Under the pieces are notes generated by a model that searched no databases, was not told the origin of the DNA, and saw only the letters and a program-made list of their open reading frames with translations. This document shows positions 6,737 to 7,217 of a stretch of DNA of 7,217 nt, piece after piece. A program made the position numbers and the translations under genes. The DNA comes from Desulfobacterales bacterium (GTDB taxonomy: Bacteria > Desulfobacterota > Desulfobacteria > Desulfobacterales > Desulfobacteraceae), in assembly GCA_022361315.1 (NCBI GenBank), contig JAKSBB010000926.1, positions 1 through 7,217 of the forward strand. Reading direction: 5' to 3'. How positions within the stretch are numbered: position 1 is the first letter of the stretch; the number at the start of each line of letters is the position of its first letter.

Positions 6737-7217
6737 ATGGCAGATCAAGGCGTATCAAACGAACGGAAACGGGAACTGGAACAGATGGATCCTTTTCAGG
6801 AAGCGCTTGTAAAGGGGCTGAACTTTACTGCTTCCCATAAAAAACAACTGGGACTGGTCATTGGCGCCGTCGTTGTTGTCTGTCTCATCTTTACAGCCAT
6901 CATGTATAATTTTAAACGGTCCGAGATTCAAGCCTCTCAGATGGTGGCAAAGGCCACCGCAGCCTACGGCGAATCCATGAGTAAGGACCAGGACCCCCAA
7001 AAGGGATATGAGGCTGTTAAAGAACAGTTTGATTCTGTGTTGGATGAATATGCCAATACCAGTGCCGGCCGGATGGCACGGGTCAGCTATGCCAAGATTT
7101 GTTTTGATGCCAAGGAATACGACAAAGCCTATGATCTGTATAATGATGCCCTTGAAAATATCGGCAATGAAGCAGGTATGGAAAATTTTCTGCTCTCCGC
7201 CCTGGGAAACCTGGCCC
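6737..7217 (+). CDS. Membrane-anchored TPR-type protein (YfgM-like), 5' part
   Basis: An open frame of 160 complete codons from ATG 6737 runs off the end of the window. AAGGG (6722-6726) lies 10 bases before the ATG, and the gene begins 37 bases after the SH3 gene. The N-terminal 36 residues are hydrophilic (MADQGVSNERKRELEQMDPF and on), followed by one transmembrane helix at about 37-58 flanked by HKK and FKRSE, which predicts a cytoplasmic N-terminus and an exported C-terminal part. After it, residues about 64-160 are helical with TPR-like spacing (EYANTSAGRMARVSYAKICF, then AKEYDKAYDLYNDALENIGN). This layout of short cytosolic tail, single anchor and periplasmic TPR matches YfgM, an ancillary SecYEG/chaperone-associated protein, but resemblance is by architecture only. 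The true C-terminus is not seen. Confidence 0.8.
   Translation, partial: MADQGVSNERKRELEQMDPFQEALVKGLNFTASHKKQLGLVIGAVVVVCLIFTAIMYNFKRSEIQASQMVAKATAAYGESMSKDQDPQKGYEAVKEQFDSVLDEYANTSAGRMARVSYAKICFDAKEYDKAYDLYNDALENIGNEAGMENFLLSALGNLA

Noticed and set aside
1..7217. CRISPR arrays, tRNA or rRNA genes, insertion sequences, attachment sites, phage genes.
   Set aside because: No regular direct repeats, cloverleaf-like stretches, transposase frames or terminal inverted repeats were seen; nearly all bases are in the six genes described.

Overview
The window is a compact bacterial segment of moderate GC content with every supported gene on the + strand. Protein style suggests an anaerobic or marine Desulfobacterota-type bacterium, perhaps a Desulfobacteraceae-like sulfate reducer: an orphan chemoreceptor, a betaine-type BCCT carrier, a ferrous-iron Feo system with several FeoA domains, and a YfgM-like TPR protein. 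The taxonomic guess is inference only; no marker gene is present.

Layout. Bases 1-1153 hold the 3' part of a methyl-accepting chemotaxis protein (transmembrane helix, HAMP, signalling hairpin); its sensor domain lies upstream of the window. A gap of about 100 bases contains a small hairpin, a candidate -10 box and a ribosome binding site. Bases 1259-2824 encode a BCCT-family transporter with conserved sodium-site residues, ended by a very strong intrinsic terminator (2851-2893). Bases 2894-3044 carry a candidate promoter and a strong ribosome binding site.

From 3045 to the end is a tightly spaced presumptive operon. It starts with a fused regulator/FeoA protein (Fur-like domain plus two FeoA domains). 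Two bases after its stop comes FeoB, the GTP-dependent ferrous iron transporter. Then come a small exported double-SH3 protein and the start of a membrane-anchored TPR protein that runs off the window.

How the genes may work together. FeoB moves Fe(II) across the inner membrane. FeoA domains are known to associate with FeoB. Here the FeoA moiety is covalently joined to a Fur-like domain with a complete Cys4 zinc site and an HHDH metal motif. The Tyr-Arg pair normally found in the Fur DNA-recognition helix is replaced by Ala-Gln. The fusion could therefore be a repressor with altered specificity, or a metal-sensing module acting directly on FeoB. This Fur-FeoA-FeoA/FeoB unit is the most interesting item in the window. 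The downstream SH3 and TPR genes look like envelope proteins; a role in iron transport is suggested only by position.
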